Translations under genes and position numbers: made by a program
Shown: piece after piece, positions 8,700 through 15,203 of the stretch
Position numbering within the stretch: the first letter of the stretch is position 1
How the letters are laid out: the number at the start of each line of letters is the position of its first letter
Assembly: GCA_047619205.1 (NCBI GenBank)
Contig: JBLHJR010000067.1
Coordinates: forward strand, 1-17,748
Direction of reading: 5' to 3'
Length of the DNA stretch: 17,748 bases
DNA from: Endobugula sp047619205
GTDB taxonomy: Bacteria; Pseudomonadota; Gammaproteobacteria; Pseudomonadales; Cellvibrionaceae
Notes under the pieces: model-generated
What the model saw: only the letters and a program-made list of their open reading frames with translations
Told to the model about the DNA's origin: nothing
Database searches by the model: none

Positions 8700-8975
8700 A
8701 TGAAAATTACATTTGTTAAAAAAATCTTTGCTGATGGCTCGCCTTGCAAGAAGTGTGGAGAGGTCATTGCCAAGATGGAAGCAGGCGATCAATTACGTTT
8801 TATTGACCAAGTGGTGGTCGCTGACGAGGGCAATGCAGAAAGTGAAGGTATGTTGCTAGCCGCACAACATGAGGTTGCAAAAGCTCCCTTTTTTATTGTT
8901 GAACACGATAATGGTGAGATTGATATTTATACGATCTACTTTAAATTTGTTAAGGAAGTACTTAATAAGTTGTAG
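8700..8975 (+). CDS. Small thioredoxin-fold protein with CKKC motif
   Basis: Probable cytosolic thiol-redox protein of 91 residues, function unproven. Near the N-terminus after a first beta strand (MKITFVKKIF) it has the CxxC pair Cys16-Lys-Lys-Cys19. KAPFFIVE (residues 61-68) places Pro63 where thioredoxin-fold proteins have their cis-proline, and the C-terminal half is strand-helix. There is no signal peptide. ATG 8700 is chosen over the upstream in-frame TTG at 8655 because the extra 15 residues are unlike the rest and AGGA occurs 11 nt before ATG 8700. It lies between thrH and cysB, where Pseudomonas carries cysH, so a link to sulfate or sulfite reduction is plausible. That link is inference. 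Confidence 0.7.
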   Translation: MKITFVKKIFADGSPCKKCGEVIAKMEAGDQLRFIDQVVVADEGNAESEGMLLAAQHEVAKAPFFIVEHDNGEIDIYTIYFKFVKEVLNKL

Positions 8976-8997
8976 ACCGCTGAAGAGCAGAAGAAAT

Positions 8998-9031
8998 AAA
9001 AGGCTGATAATATGGCTCTTATCAGCCTTTT
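8998..9031. terminator. Bidirectional intrinsic terminator
   Basis: A perfect 13-bp stem, AAAAGGCTGATAA (8998-9010) with TTATCAGCCTTTT (9019-9031), and an 8-nt loop lie between the two convergent genes. The stop codon of the minus-strand gene (9022-9024) is inside the right arm. On the minus strand the stem is followed by TTTTATTTCTT, the better U tract; on the plus strand only TTTT is present. Confidence 0.8.
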
Positions 9032-9489
9032 AATGCACCCCAATTAGCAATTAACTTTGTCGTTTCATCTACCTCGCAAGTCACCTTCATTATTATAGGG
9101 TCTTCACCAAGCGGTACGATGGTTTCATAGTCTATAAAAACTTTATATAACGCCATGCTAGGGGTAAATCGGCTTTCGATATAGTTAATTGCCCAACTTT
9201 TTCTTCCCGGTTCCTTTTCATGCAGCCTTTTCTCACAAATGCTGATCGCTTCACCCATGGAAGCCACGTACTTTGCCCTTGATTTGAATTCGGGTAATGG
9301 CTCTAGGTGCGCATATTTGAGAGCATCTGCAGCAGCCTTTTTAATTTTTTTCTGTTCGCGCCGATCAGCGTCTAACTCTTCAACGGATGGCTGCCATATG
9401 ATACCACGACGATATAACACACCTACTATCGCGCCATTCACTACAAATAACGCGAGGACAATAAGCATCAATAACGATTTTCGTGACAT
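9022..9489 (-). CDS. Membrane-anchored protein of unknown function
   Basis: I do not recognise this 155-residue protein. It begins with MSRK and a hydrophobic segment (about residues 6-27) that should be a single inner-membrane anchor or uncleaved signal. A strongly charged, probably helical linker (about 35-60, rich in Glu, Asp, Lys and Arg) follows, and then a domain of about 95 residues ending in likely beta strands (ALYKVFIDYETIVP, IIMKVTCEVDETTKLI). Cys84 and Cys138 are the only cysteines. Topology is probably N-in, C-periplasmic. The start is ATG 9489 behind a G-rich stretch. It lies 48 bp downstream of cysB on the same strand, so it may be co-transcribed. The 48-bp gap also contains a copy of a motif found upstream of cysB. 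Confidence 0.75.
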   Translation of the reverse strand: MSRKSLLMLIVLALFVVNGAIVGVLYRRGIIWQPSVEELDADRREQKKIKKAAADALKYAHLEPLPEFKSRAKYVASMGEAISICEKRLHEKEPGRKSWAINYIESRFTPSMALYKVFIDYETIVPLGEDPIIMKVTCEVDETTKLIANWGALKG

Positions 9490-9507
9490 TGCCCTACACC
9501 CCCAAAA

Positions 9508-9530
9508 ACTGAATAAGAACTATTCTAGTC
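9508..9530. promoter_or_regulatory. Copy of the 20-bp motif shared with the cysB upstream region
   Basis: Read on the minus strand, CTAGAATAGTTCTTATTCAG matches 17 of 20 positions of CCAGAATAGTTCTAATTCTG at 10564-10583, with AGAATAGTTCT identical. On the plus strand it contains the inverted repeat GAATA-AGAAC-TATTC (9511-9525). It sits in the 48-bp gap between the cysB stop codon and the start of the unknown membrane protein. It may be an operator of the CysB regulon; this is unproven. Confidence 0.4.
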
Positions 9531-9537
9531 CAGCGTT

Positions 9538-10512
9538 TTAATAGGTTGGCAAACGGATATGTTGGAACAGGTCATCTAATTCTAATCTAGACGTGCAGCT
9601 GTATGCCTCGTCAACCATGGTACGCGTTAGGTGAGGCGCAAAATTCTCCATAAATTCATACATAAAGCCACGAATAAAGGTGCCTCTGCGGAAACCTATT
9701 TTGGTAATGCTCGGTCTAAATAACTGGCTCGCATCAAGAACAACTAGATCACTATCTAACTCTTCATCATGTGCCATGCTGGCAATAATACCCACCCCCA
9801 AACCTAGACGAACATAGGTTTTAATCACATCCGCATCTGCTGCAGTAAATACAATCTTAGGTGCAAGTCCGCGCTCCATAAAGGCTTCATCTAACTTAGA
9901 GCGGCCTGTAAAACCAAATACATAAGTGACGATAGGATGCTTAGCAATTTCTTCTAAAGTGAGCTCTGACAAGTCACATAGAGGATGCCCTTTGGGAACA
10001 ATGATGCTGCGATTCCATTGATAGCAAGGCATCATAATAAGATCGCTAAATAGTTCCATCGCCTCAGTCGCTATGGCAAAATCTACTGAACCATCTGCCG
10101 CCATTTCCGATATTTGCATCGGCGTACCTTGATGCATATGCAAAGATACATCGGGGTATTGGTCTATGAAGCTCTTTATCACACCCGGTAACATATAACG
10201 CGCTTGAGTATGCGTAGTCGCCAAGGATAAGGTGCCTTTTTTGTCGTTACTGAATTCTTGAGCAACCTGCTTAATACTTTCTACTTTGCGCAAAATCTCC
10301 CCTGTAGTTTGCAGAATCGCCTCTCCTGCTGGGGTAATTCTAGTGAGATGTTTACCGCTACGAGAAAAAATTTCGACTCCCAGCTCATCTTCAAGCAAAC
10401 GAATTTGCTTGCTGATGCCAGGCTGTGAGGTATATAAGCTTTGTGCAGTCGCTGACACATTAAGGTCATGATGCGCAACTTCCCATATATAGCGCAATTG
10501 CTGAAGCTTCAT
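9538..10512 (-). CDS. cysB: LysR-family transcriptional regulator CysB
   Basis: Master activator of cysteine biosynthesis and sulfate assimilation, responding to N-acetylserine or O-acetylserine. The 324-residue length equals E. coli CysB. The N-terminus MKLQQLRYI and the winged HTH (about residues 18-50, with ATAQSLYTSQPGISKQIRLLE) are diagnostic. The effector site motif TTHTQARY (99-106), with Thr99, Thr100 and Thr102, is intact, as are FGFTGRS and TAADADVIKTYVRLGLGVGIIASM. ATG 10512 (GGAG 6 nt upstream) is preferred to the in-frame ATG at 10524, which lacks a ribosome site. It is divergent from a TauE/SafE-type exporter. The 10565-10583 inverted repeat would lie near -46 relative to a possible TATAAC -10, compatible with autoregulation (inference). 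Confidence 0.96.
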   Translation of the reverse strand: MKLQQLRYIWEVAHHDLNVSATAQSLYTSQPGISKQIRLLEDELGVEIFSRSGKHLTRITPAGEAILQTTGEILRKVESIKQVAQEFSNDKKGTLSLATTHTQARYMLPGVIKSFIDQYPDVSLHMHQGTPMQISEMAADGSVDFAIATEAMELFSDLIMMPCYQWNRSIIVPKGHPLCDLSELTLEEIAKHPIVTYVFGFTGRSKLDEAFMERGLAPKIVFTAADADVIKTYVRLGLGVGIIASMAHDEELDSDLVVLDASQLFRPSITKIGFRRGTFIRGFMYEFMENFAPHLTRTMVDEAYSCTSRLELDDLFQHIRLPTY

Positions 10513-10563
10513 AAACGTCTCCATTGGTCTTTATGTTATAAAAATAGAAGTAAATATTCTTAT

Positions 10564-10583
10564 CCAGAATAGTTCTAATTCTG
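10564..10583. promoter_or_regulatory. Candidate operator in the cysB/exporter divergent region
   Basis: CAGAAT-N7-ATTCTG (10565-10583) is a perfect 6-bp inverted repeat inside the sequence CCAGAATAGTTCTAATTCTG. A near copy occurs at 9508-9530. On the cysB side a TATAAC lies 24 nt further on, putting the palindrome centre about 46 bp upstream of the predicted start, a usual site for LysR-type regulators. CysB itself is the obvious candidate binder. This is a sequence observation plus inference; CysB sites are poorly conserved and I cannot match a consensus. Confidence 0.4.
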
Positions 10584-10684
10584 TATATTTGCCACCAGTT
10601 TTTGAATTTTACTTATGATAAAACTACTTATCTATAACTTTAGACTATATCGTAAGAAAACTCACACTATTTGAAAGGTATTTG

Positions 10685-11470
10685 ATGGACGCCGTATTTT
10701 TGCTCTATATTGTCTCTGGTGCGGTAGTGGGTTTGGCTGTGGGCATCACCGGTGTCGGCGGCGGTTCATTAATGACGCCGTTATTACTGATGTTTGGTTT
10801 TCCGCCCAACGTCGCTATCGGTACTGATCTTTTATATGCAGCAATCACCAAATCTGGTGGTGTTATATCCCATCAACAGCAAAAGAATATTCAATGGCCC
10901 CTAGTCTTCAAATTGGCATTAGGAAGCTTACCCGCCGCTATTGTTACTTCAATAGCCTTGCACACCTTTTTCGATAGTGCAGATGAATATAGTCATTTAT
11001 TAACCACTGTTCTCGGCTTTATGCTGCTATTAACCTCCTGCGTGCTGTTTTTCCGTCAACGCCTGAAGGAGGATTGTCAAAAAAACAGTGATGGACTAGC
11101 CTTTGCACACCAGCACTCATCAATACTCACCATTGCTATGGGGGGAGTTCTCGGAGTATTGGTCACATTATCTTCTGTTGGTGCGGGGGCTATTGGTGCT
11201 GCTATTCTGATGGTGCTCTACCCCCACTTACCTTCACATAAGGTCGTTGGCGTTGATATTGCCCATGCCGTGCCTCTGACTTTTATCGCCGGGTTTGCAC
11301 ACCTGCTCTTGGGGAATGTCGACTTTGCCTTACTCGGTAGCTTACTAATAGGTTCTTTACCTGCTATTTATCTAGGCGCACAATTAAGTCGTCGTATTCC
11401 CAACAGAGTGCTACAACCTATTCTAGCGTCAGTACTCATGGGACTAGGGCTTAAATTTGTCTTTTTCTAA
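10685..11470 (+). CDS. TauE/SafE-family sulfite/anion exporter-type membrane protein
   Basis: Inner-membrane permease of the TauE/SafE (DUF81, PF01925) family, whose characterised members move sulfite, sulfoacetate or related organosulfur anions. The 261 residues are mostly hydrophobic, with about eight membrane segments in two homologous halves. Each half opens with the family's glycine-rich motif: GLAVGITGVGGGSLMTPLLLM near residues 17-37, and GVLGVLVTLSSVGAGAIGAAIL in the second half. The start is ATG 10685 (GAAAGG upstream), one codon inside an in-frame TTG. It is divergent from cysB across 172 bp, which suggests CysB control and a role in moving a sulfur anion. Substrate and direction cannot be told from sequence. 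MITE copy 1 begins about 20 bp after the stop codon. Confidence 0.85.
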   Translation: MDAVFLLYIVSGAVVGLAVGITGVGGGSLMTPLLLMFGFPPNVAIGTDLLYAAITKSGGVISHQQQKNIQWPLVFKLALGSLPAAIVTSIALHTFFDSADEYSHLLTTVLGFMLLLTSCVLFFRQRLKEDCQKNSDGLAFAHQHSSILTIAMGGVLGVLVTLSSVGAGAIGAAILMVLYPHLPSHKVVGVDIAHAVPLTFIAGFAHLLLGNVDFALLGSLLIGSLPAIYLGAQLSRRIPNRVLQPILASVLMGLGLKFVFF

Positions 11471-11492
11471 CAGTACCGGAGTGAAGAGTACT

Positions 11493-11680
11493 AGGAGCCT
11501 GTCCGAGAATAGGGGCCGTAGCGAGGGATAGCGGTTTTGAGTCAGATTTTTTCATCCATTGAGGAAAATAGTGGTTCTATTTGCCAACAGTAGGCGCCTT
11601 TAAGCGACGAAAATCAGGAGAAAATCTGGCCAAAATCCGCTTTTCCGCAGTAGGTTTCTATTCTCGGACATCAGGCTCCT
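11493..11680 (+). mobile_element. MITE copy 1 (188 bp, non-autonomous)
   Basis: Terminal inverted repeats AGGAGCCTGTCCGAGAATA (left) and TATTCTCGGACATCAGGCTCCT (right) pair except for a 3-nt insertion. A second copy in the opposite orientation lies at 13599-13772. Aligned by eye, the copies differ by about eight substitutions plus an 11-nt and a 3-nt indel. There is no coding capacity for a transposase. The outer bases CTAG flank both ends (11491-11494 and 11679-11682), so a TA or CTAG target duplication is possible. It lies between the convergent exporter and universal-stress genes and disrupts neither. Its transposase family is unknown. Confidence 0.85.
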
Positions 11681-11712
11681 AGGTTGAAGAACATTACCTT
11701 TTAACAACACGG

Positions 11713-12234
11713 TTATATGCGCATTTCCGGCCCATTCACCGATGCTTGATTCCAAATAGCTTGTGCTTGAGGGACAAGGTAAACCGGCCATTTTGAATTA
11801 ACGAGTACTTTTTGAGATACTGAACCCACATGACTATGACTAGCCTCTGGGGATGCGTTGCCTAGGACAATGACATCAGCATTCATCTCTTGTGCCACGG
11901 CAATAATCACATCTTCCGGCTCTCCGGCTCTAACGATCACATCCTCTACCCGAGGTAGCTCCATCTCACCGGTCATATACTCATCCGTTACCATATCAAT
12001 GACTTGCTCACGAATCTGTTGCACCAAAGAGTTCATCCCCGTTGTAGTTATTTCTTTACTCATTTCAGAATTTAAATACGTCTGAAGTAATGCATGCCCT
12101 AAGCTGCCTAAGGGCTCAACGGCATGAACGACGACCATACTGGCATGATACTGATTGGATAAGCTGGCAGCATGCTGCAGCAAATGTGGGGTATAAAGCC
12201 CTAAATCAACCGCTAATAATATTTTATTTATCAC
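11713..12234 (-). CDS. Universal stress protein (UspA family)
   Basis: Single-domain cytosolic Usp of 173 residues, slightly long for the family (about 140-150). It opens with the typical strand MINKILLAVDLG, has VVVHAVEPLG as the second strand, and carries ADVIVLGNASPEASHSHVGSVSQKVLVNSKWPVYLVP near the C-terminus. The nucleotide-binding signature G-x2-G-x9-G-S/T is only partly kept: the distal GS is present but Gly at the second position is replaced, so ATP binding is uncertain. An unusual acidic insertion (about residues 78-95) follows the helix after strand two. It starts at GTG 12234 with GGGA upstream. It is flanked by MITE copy 1 downstream and the palindromic element upstream, and is probably monocistronic. 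Confidence 0.88.
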   Translation of the reverse strand: MINKILLAVDLGLYTPHLLQHAASLSNQYHASMVVVHAVEPLGSLGHALLQTYLNSEMSKEITTTGMNSLVQQIREQVIDMVTDEYMTGEMELPRVEDVIVRAGEPEDVIIAVAQEMNADVIVLGNASPEASHSHVGSVSQKVLVNSKWPVYLVPQAQAIWNQASVNGPEMRI

Positions 12235-12279
12235 TACACCATTCCCGACATCTGGTTATTAATACAACCCGAGATATAG

Positions 12280-12421
12280 ACACTTAACGATATAAATGAT
12301 CAGCAATTGAAGCGGGATATTTTTTTGACTGACTAGGCGCTCAATACTGGTAATAGTGATTCTATTGACCCGTCAGACAGAAAAATAGCCGCTTTTTGTG
12401 TTCACTTATATCGTTAAGTGT
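12280..12421. mobile_element. 142-bp palindromic MITE-like element
   Basis: The ends ACACTTAACGATATAA (12280-12295) and TTATATCGTTAAGTGT (12406-12421) are perfect inverted repeats. The complementarity continues imperfectly through the interior: AGCGGG/CCGCT, ATTTTTTTGACTGAC with GTCAGACAGAAAAAT, and TCAATA with TATTGA around the centre near 12350. The whole element can fold into one long hairpin. It has no coding capacity and is unrelated in sequence to the 11493/13599 MITE. It lies upstream of the usp gene. A clear target-site duplication was not identified. Confidence 0.75.
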
Positions 12422-12636
12422 TTATCAGTAACAACGAAGGTTTCGTTGATCTACATAAAAGAATAGCAGTAGATACAAGAAAAAATGGATGTTTTATAGA
12501 CAGTTTGGGAATAGATGTAGAGAAAGTTAGATGCAAGACGTCAACACTAAAACACTTATCACGATGTTATCGAATAATCCTAGAAACGCTCGTTAGTGCG
12601 AACAGGCTTTGCTAGCTATACTCTTGCAGACACACG
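12422..12636. other. Non-coding stretch between palindromic element and 5'-nucleotidase gene
   Basis: About 215 bp with no supported gene. A 7-bp hairpin CAACGAA-GGT-TTCGTTG is at 12432-12448, without a U tract. A GTG-initiated 65-codon frame (12418-12615) exists but starts inside the repeat, has no ribosome site and no recognised similarity. It may be a remnant of an older gene. Confidence 0.5.
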
Positions 12637-13539
12637 CTATTCGTTCGCTATGCCGTGAGGCACATGACCCGTTGCCCCAACATGCTCTTTAGCCGATTCA
12701 CAGTGTAGCGCTTGGTCATCAAAAAACACATCGGCGCCATAGGCCTTTAGGAACTCACCTTTGGATAAACCGCCTAAAAATAGCGATTCATCAATACGGA
12801 TGTCCCATGCTCTGAGAGTTCGAATAACACGCTCATGTGCCGGGGCTGATCGTGCGGTGACTAAAGCCGTTCTAATGGGACAATCTCCCTCAGTAAACTC
12901 AGATTGTAAGCTCTGTAACGCCGATAAGAAGGCTTTAAAAGGCCCACCACTTAAAGGGGTTTTTGCTGCTGCTTGCTCATTTTTTGTAAACGCGTCTAAA
13001 CCATGCTGTTTATAGACCCGTTCCGCTTCATCTGAAAACAGTACCGCATCACCATCAAAGGCAAAACGTAGCTGTTTACCCGGATTAGTTTCCTTGCCTG
13101 CAGGAATTAAGGTAGCCGCTGCCACACCATGCTCTAACGCCTGACGAACGTCTTCACCATCGGTAGATAAAAACAAATGACAACCAAAGGCTTCAATATA
13201 ACGATAAGGGCTGTCACCGCCCGAAAAAGCCGCACGGCTAATATCTAACTGATAGTGCTGGATAGAGTTAAACACTCGCAAGCCGGTATCTGCGCTGTTG
13301 CGGGAAAGCAAAATTATTTCAACACGGGGATGAGCACCTCCTACCGAGTTCAATGCCAGTAATTTTTCAACTAACGGAAACGCGCTACCCGGTGTGAGCA
13401 CTTCATTTTCACGCTCAATTTGATATTCGGAATAAGCCTTTAAACCATCACTCACATACACTTGATGGCTGTCATCTAAGTTAAATAGTGCGCGCGAAGA
13501 AATGGCGATTACTAGCTTTTCACCGAACTGTTTTGGCAT
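12637..13539 (-). CDS. Cytosolic 5'-nucleotidase (PF06189 family)
   Basis: Probable nucleoside 5'-monophosphate phosphohydrolase related to cytosolic 5'-nucleotidase type 1 (family placement from memory of its conserved blocks). The 300-residue protein starts LVIAISSRALFNLDDSHQVY and has VEIILLSRNSADTGLRVFNSIQHY, FSGGDSPYRYIEAF, a HAD-like RFAFDGDAVLFSDEAE with the DxD pair, RTALVTARSAPAHERVIRTL, and a C-terminal FLGGLSKGEFLKAYGADVFFDD. All appear intact. ATG 13539, with GAGAG about 7-9 nt upstream, is preferred over in-frame TTG 13557 and GTG codons between. MITE copy 2 lies 60 bp upstream, so the promoter may have been affected by that insertion. Confidence 0.88.
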   Translation of the reverse strand: MPKQFGEKLVIAISSRALFNLDDSHQVYVSDGLKAYSEYQIERENEVLTPGSAFPLVEKLLALNSVGGAHPRVEIILLSRNSADTGLRVFNSIQHYQLDISRAAFSGGDSPYRYIEAFGCHLFLSTDGEDVRQALEHGVAAATLIPAGKETNPGKQLRFAFDGDAVLFSDEAERVYKQHGLDAFTKNEQAAAKTPLSGGPFKAFLSALQSLQSEFTEGDCPIRTALVTARSAPAHERVIRTLRAWDIRIDESLFLGGLSKGEFLKAYGADVFFDDQALHCESAKEHVGATGHVPHGIANE

Positions 13540-13598
13540 ACCCACTCTCACATTCAATTATAACCATTATAAAAACACCAACACTAACTGACATCACC

Positions 13599-13772
13599 AG
13601 GAGGCTGTCCGAGAATACAAACCTACTGCGGAAAAGCGGATTTTGGCCAGATTTTCGTCGCTTAAAGGCGCCTACTATTGGCAAATAGAACCACTATTCT
13701 CCTCAATTCATAAAAAAATCTGACTCAAAACCGCTATCCCTCGCTACGGCCCCTATTCTCGGACAGCCTCCT
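13599..13772 (-). mobile_element. MITE copy 2 (174 bp, inverted relative to copy 1, inserted into the end of qor)
   Basis: Terminal repeats AGGAGGCTGTCCGAGAATA (13599-13617) and TATTCTCGGACAGCCTCCT (13754-13772) are perfect 19-bp reverse complements. The interior matches copy 1 in reverse orientation. Copy 2 lacks copy 1's 11-nt and 3-nt insertions and has perfect termini, so it may be the better preserved copy. The right end falls exactly at a codon boundary of the minus-strand quinone oxidoreductase, whose last 12 codons and stop lie inside the element. Confidence 0.87.
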
Positions 13773-14744
13773 AGGGATAAGTATCATCGAACCGGTAGTG
13801 ACACCACTTTCTAGTAGCCTGTGCGCTTCACCTGCCTGTGCTAACTCTAAACGCCGAGTCACTTTAACGTCAATCGCTTTAAGCTCTACTTGAGCAAACA
13901 AGGCGTCAGCTAGTTCTTGCTGCTCTTCAGGATCATTGACATAATCAATCAGCGCTGGGCGCGTTATGAATAGAGAACCTTTCTTCGCCAGCATTAATGG
14001 GGGGAAGTCCGGTACTGCACCCGAGGCATTACCAAAACTGACCATTAGGCCGCGTGGTTTTAATGAATCCAGGGACATATCAAAAGTATCCTTGCCCACT
14101 GAATCATAGACAACATCAACGCCCTTGCCATCGGTCAAGCGCTTCACTTCAGCGGGGACATCCACCTGACGATACAAGAGTACCTCATCGCAACCATTGC
14201 CTTTAGCAATAGCCACTTTTGCCTCACTACCTACCGTACCGATGACCTTGGCGCCAATAGACTTCGCCCAAGGGATCAATAGTGAACTCACCCCTCCTGC
14301 AGCTGCATGAATTAGTACGGTATCTGACGCGGTCAATGGGTGAGTTTTAAGCACCAAGTAAGCCGCAGTTAACCCCTTTAGCATCATCGCCGCTGCCGTT
14401 TCAAAACAAATACTTTCAGGTAAGAGTATCAGTGCTTTCTCATTCACTACATGGGCATCGGCATAGGCGCCTAATGCGGCGTTTACATAAGCGACACGAT
14501 CACCTATTTGTACACGGCTCACCTTTTCACCCACTGCTGCAACCACTCCAGCAGCTTCTTTGCCGACGCCTGACGGGAGCGACAGTGGATACAAGCCCGA
14601 ACGGTGATAGGTATCGATGAAATTAACCCCTATCGCCTTGTGCTTAATCAGTACGTCATACTCACTTAAGTGAGGCAGCTCCATACTTGCATAAGACAGA
14701 ACACGGTAATCTCCAGTTTCAGAAAAACGAATAGCATGATTCAT
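13734..14744 (-). CDS. qor: NADPH:quinone oxidoreductase (zeta-crystallin type) with MITE-derived C-terminus
   Basis: Zinc-independent medium-chain dehydrogenase reducing quinones with NADPH. Of 336 residues, the first 324 match the family's usual length (E. coli Qor about 327). Landmarks are GVNFIDTYHRSGLYPLSLPSGVGKEAAGVV, the nucleotide-binding HAAAGGVSSLLIPWAKSIGAKVIGTVGSEAK, GVDVVYDSVGKDTF and LMVSFGNASG. No zinc ligands are seen. ATG 14744 (AGGT 8 nt upstream) is chosen over in-frame GTG 14753. After TTGSMILIP, where relatives end, the frame enters MITE copy 2 and adds RRLSENRGRSEG before a TAG inside the element. Joining across the element would give PGDVS-stop. The enzyme is probably still functional. 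Confidence 0.9.
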   Translation of the reverse strand: MNHAIRFSETGDYRVLSYASMELPHLSEYDVLIKHKAIGVNFIDTYHRSGLYPLSLPSGVGKEAAGVVAAVGEKVSRVQIGDRVAYVNAALGAYADAHVVNEKALILLPESICFETAAAMMLKGLTAAYLVLKTHPLTASDTVLIHAAAGGVSSLLIPWAKSIGAKVIGTVGSEAKVAIAKGNGCDEVLLYRQVDVPAEVKRLTDGKGVDVVYDSVGKDTFDMSLDSLKPRGLMVSFGNASGAVPDFPPLMLAKKGSLFITRPALIDYVNDPEEQQELADALFAQVELKAIDVKVTRRLELAQAGEAHRLLESGVTTGSMILIPRRLSENRGRSEG

Positions 14745-14764
14745 ATTTTGCACCTATCTAAAAG

Positions 14765-14800
14765 CAATAAAGCCACACTGTAAACAGAATGGCTTTATTG
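14765..14800 (-). terminator. Intrinsic terminator downstream of yajC
   Basis: CAATAAAGCCA (14765-14775) and TGGCTTTATTG (14790-14800) form a perfect 11-bp stem, with an inner CTGT/ACAG pairing in the 14-nt loop. On the minus strand it is followed by CTTTTAG. It separates yajC from the downstream qor gene, which therefore probably has its own promoter. The U tract is weak. Confidence 0.65.
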
Positions 14801-14837
14801 GAAAAAACAATGATTGGGTCGTGACAATTAATACGCT

Positions 14838-15167
14838 TTAAATAGCTTTTATCGTGCCTTTAGGCAACACCGCATGCAGTGAGCTTTTTTGAAACTTAAG
14901 TTCCATGTTATTAGACACTTCCAATACCATATAATCGCCGTCAACCTTAGTGACCTTACCTAAGATGCCGCCAGTTGTTAGCACTTCATCGCCTTTTGAA
15001 ACATCATTAATCAGCGTCTGATGTTCTTTTTGACGTTTACGTTGGGGACGTATAATCATAAAGTACATGAGTACAAACATACCCGCAATTAACAACAAAC
15101 CTGAAAAATCACCACCTAAACCGGCAATCTCTGCTTGGGCATGAGCGGAAGGAATTAAAAAAGACAT
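14838..15167 (-). CDS. yajC: Preprotein translocase accessory subunit YajC
   Basis: Small single-spanning inner-membrane protein that associates with SecDF and the SecYEG translocon. At 109 residues it has the family length. A short N-terminal stretch with AHAQA is followed by the membrane segment LLIAGMFVLMYFMII (about residues 25-39), then the hallmark RPQRKRQKEHQTLINDVSKGDEVLTTGGILGKV, and a C-terminal small beta domain ending LHAVLPKGTIKAI. The start is ATG 15167, with AGAGG about 6 nt upstream. In most proteobacteria it sits between tgt and secD; here an AraC-type gene precedes it and a terminator plus qor follow, so it is transcribed alone. It could be an additional copy or a displaced single copy. 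Confidence 0.96.
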   Translation of the reverse strand: MSFLIPSAHAQAEIAGLGGDFSGLLLIAGMFVLMYFMIIRPQRKRQKEHQTLINDVSKGDEVLTTGGILGKVTKVDGDYMVLEVSNNMELKFQKSSLHAVLPKGTIKAI

Positions 15168-15203
15168 GTTAACCTCTTATTATCATTACAAATATTGGCC
15201 GCT

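Noticed and set aside
12432..12448. Hairpin CAACGAA-GGT-TTCGTTG as a terminator
   Set aside because: No U tract on either strand and no gene ends immediately before it.
12418..12615. 65-codon GTG-initiated open frame
   Set aside because: It begins inside the inverted repeat of the palindromic element, has no ribosome site and its translation matches nothing I recognise.
13488..13688. Open frame running across MITE copy 2
   Set aside because: It is a chance frame through the 5'-nucleotidase start and the MITE; a similar shadow occurs through copy 1. Neither encodes a transposase motif.
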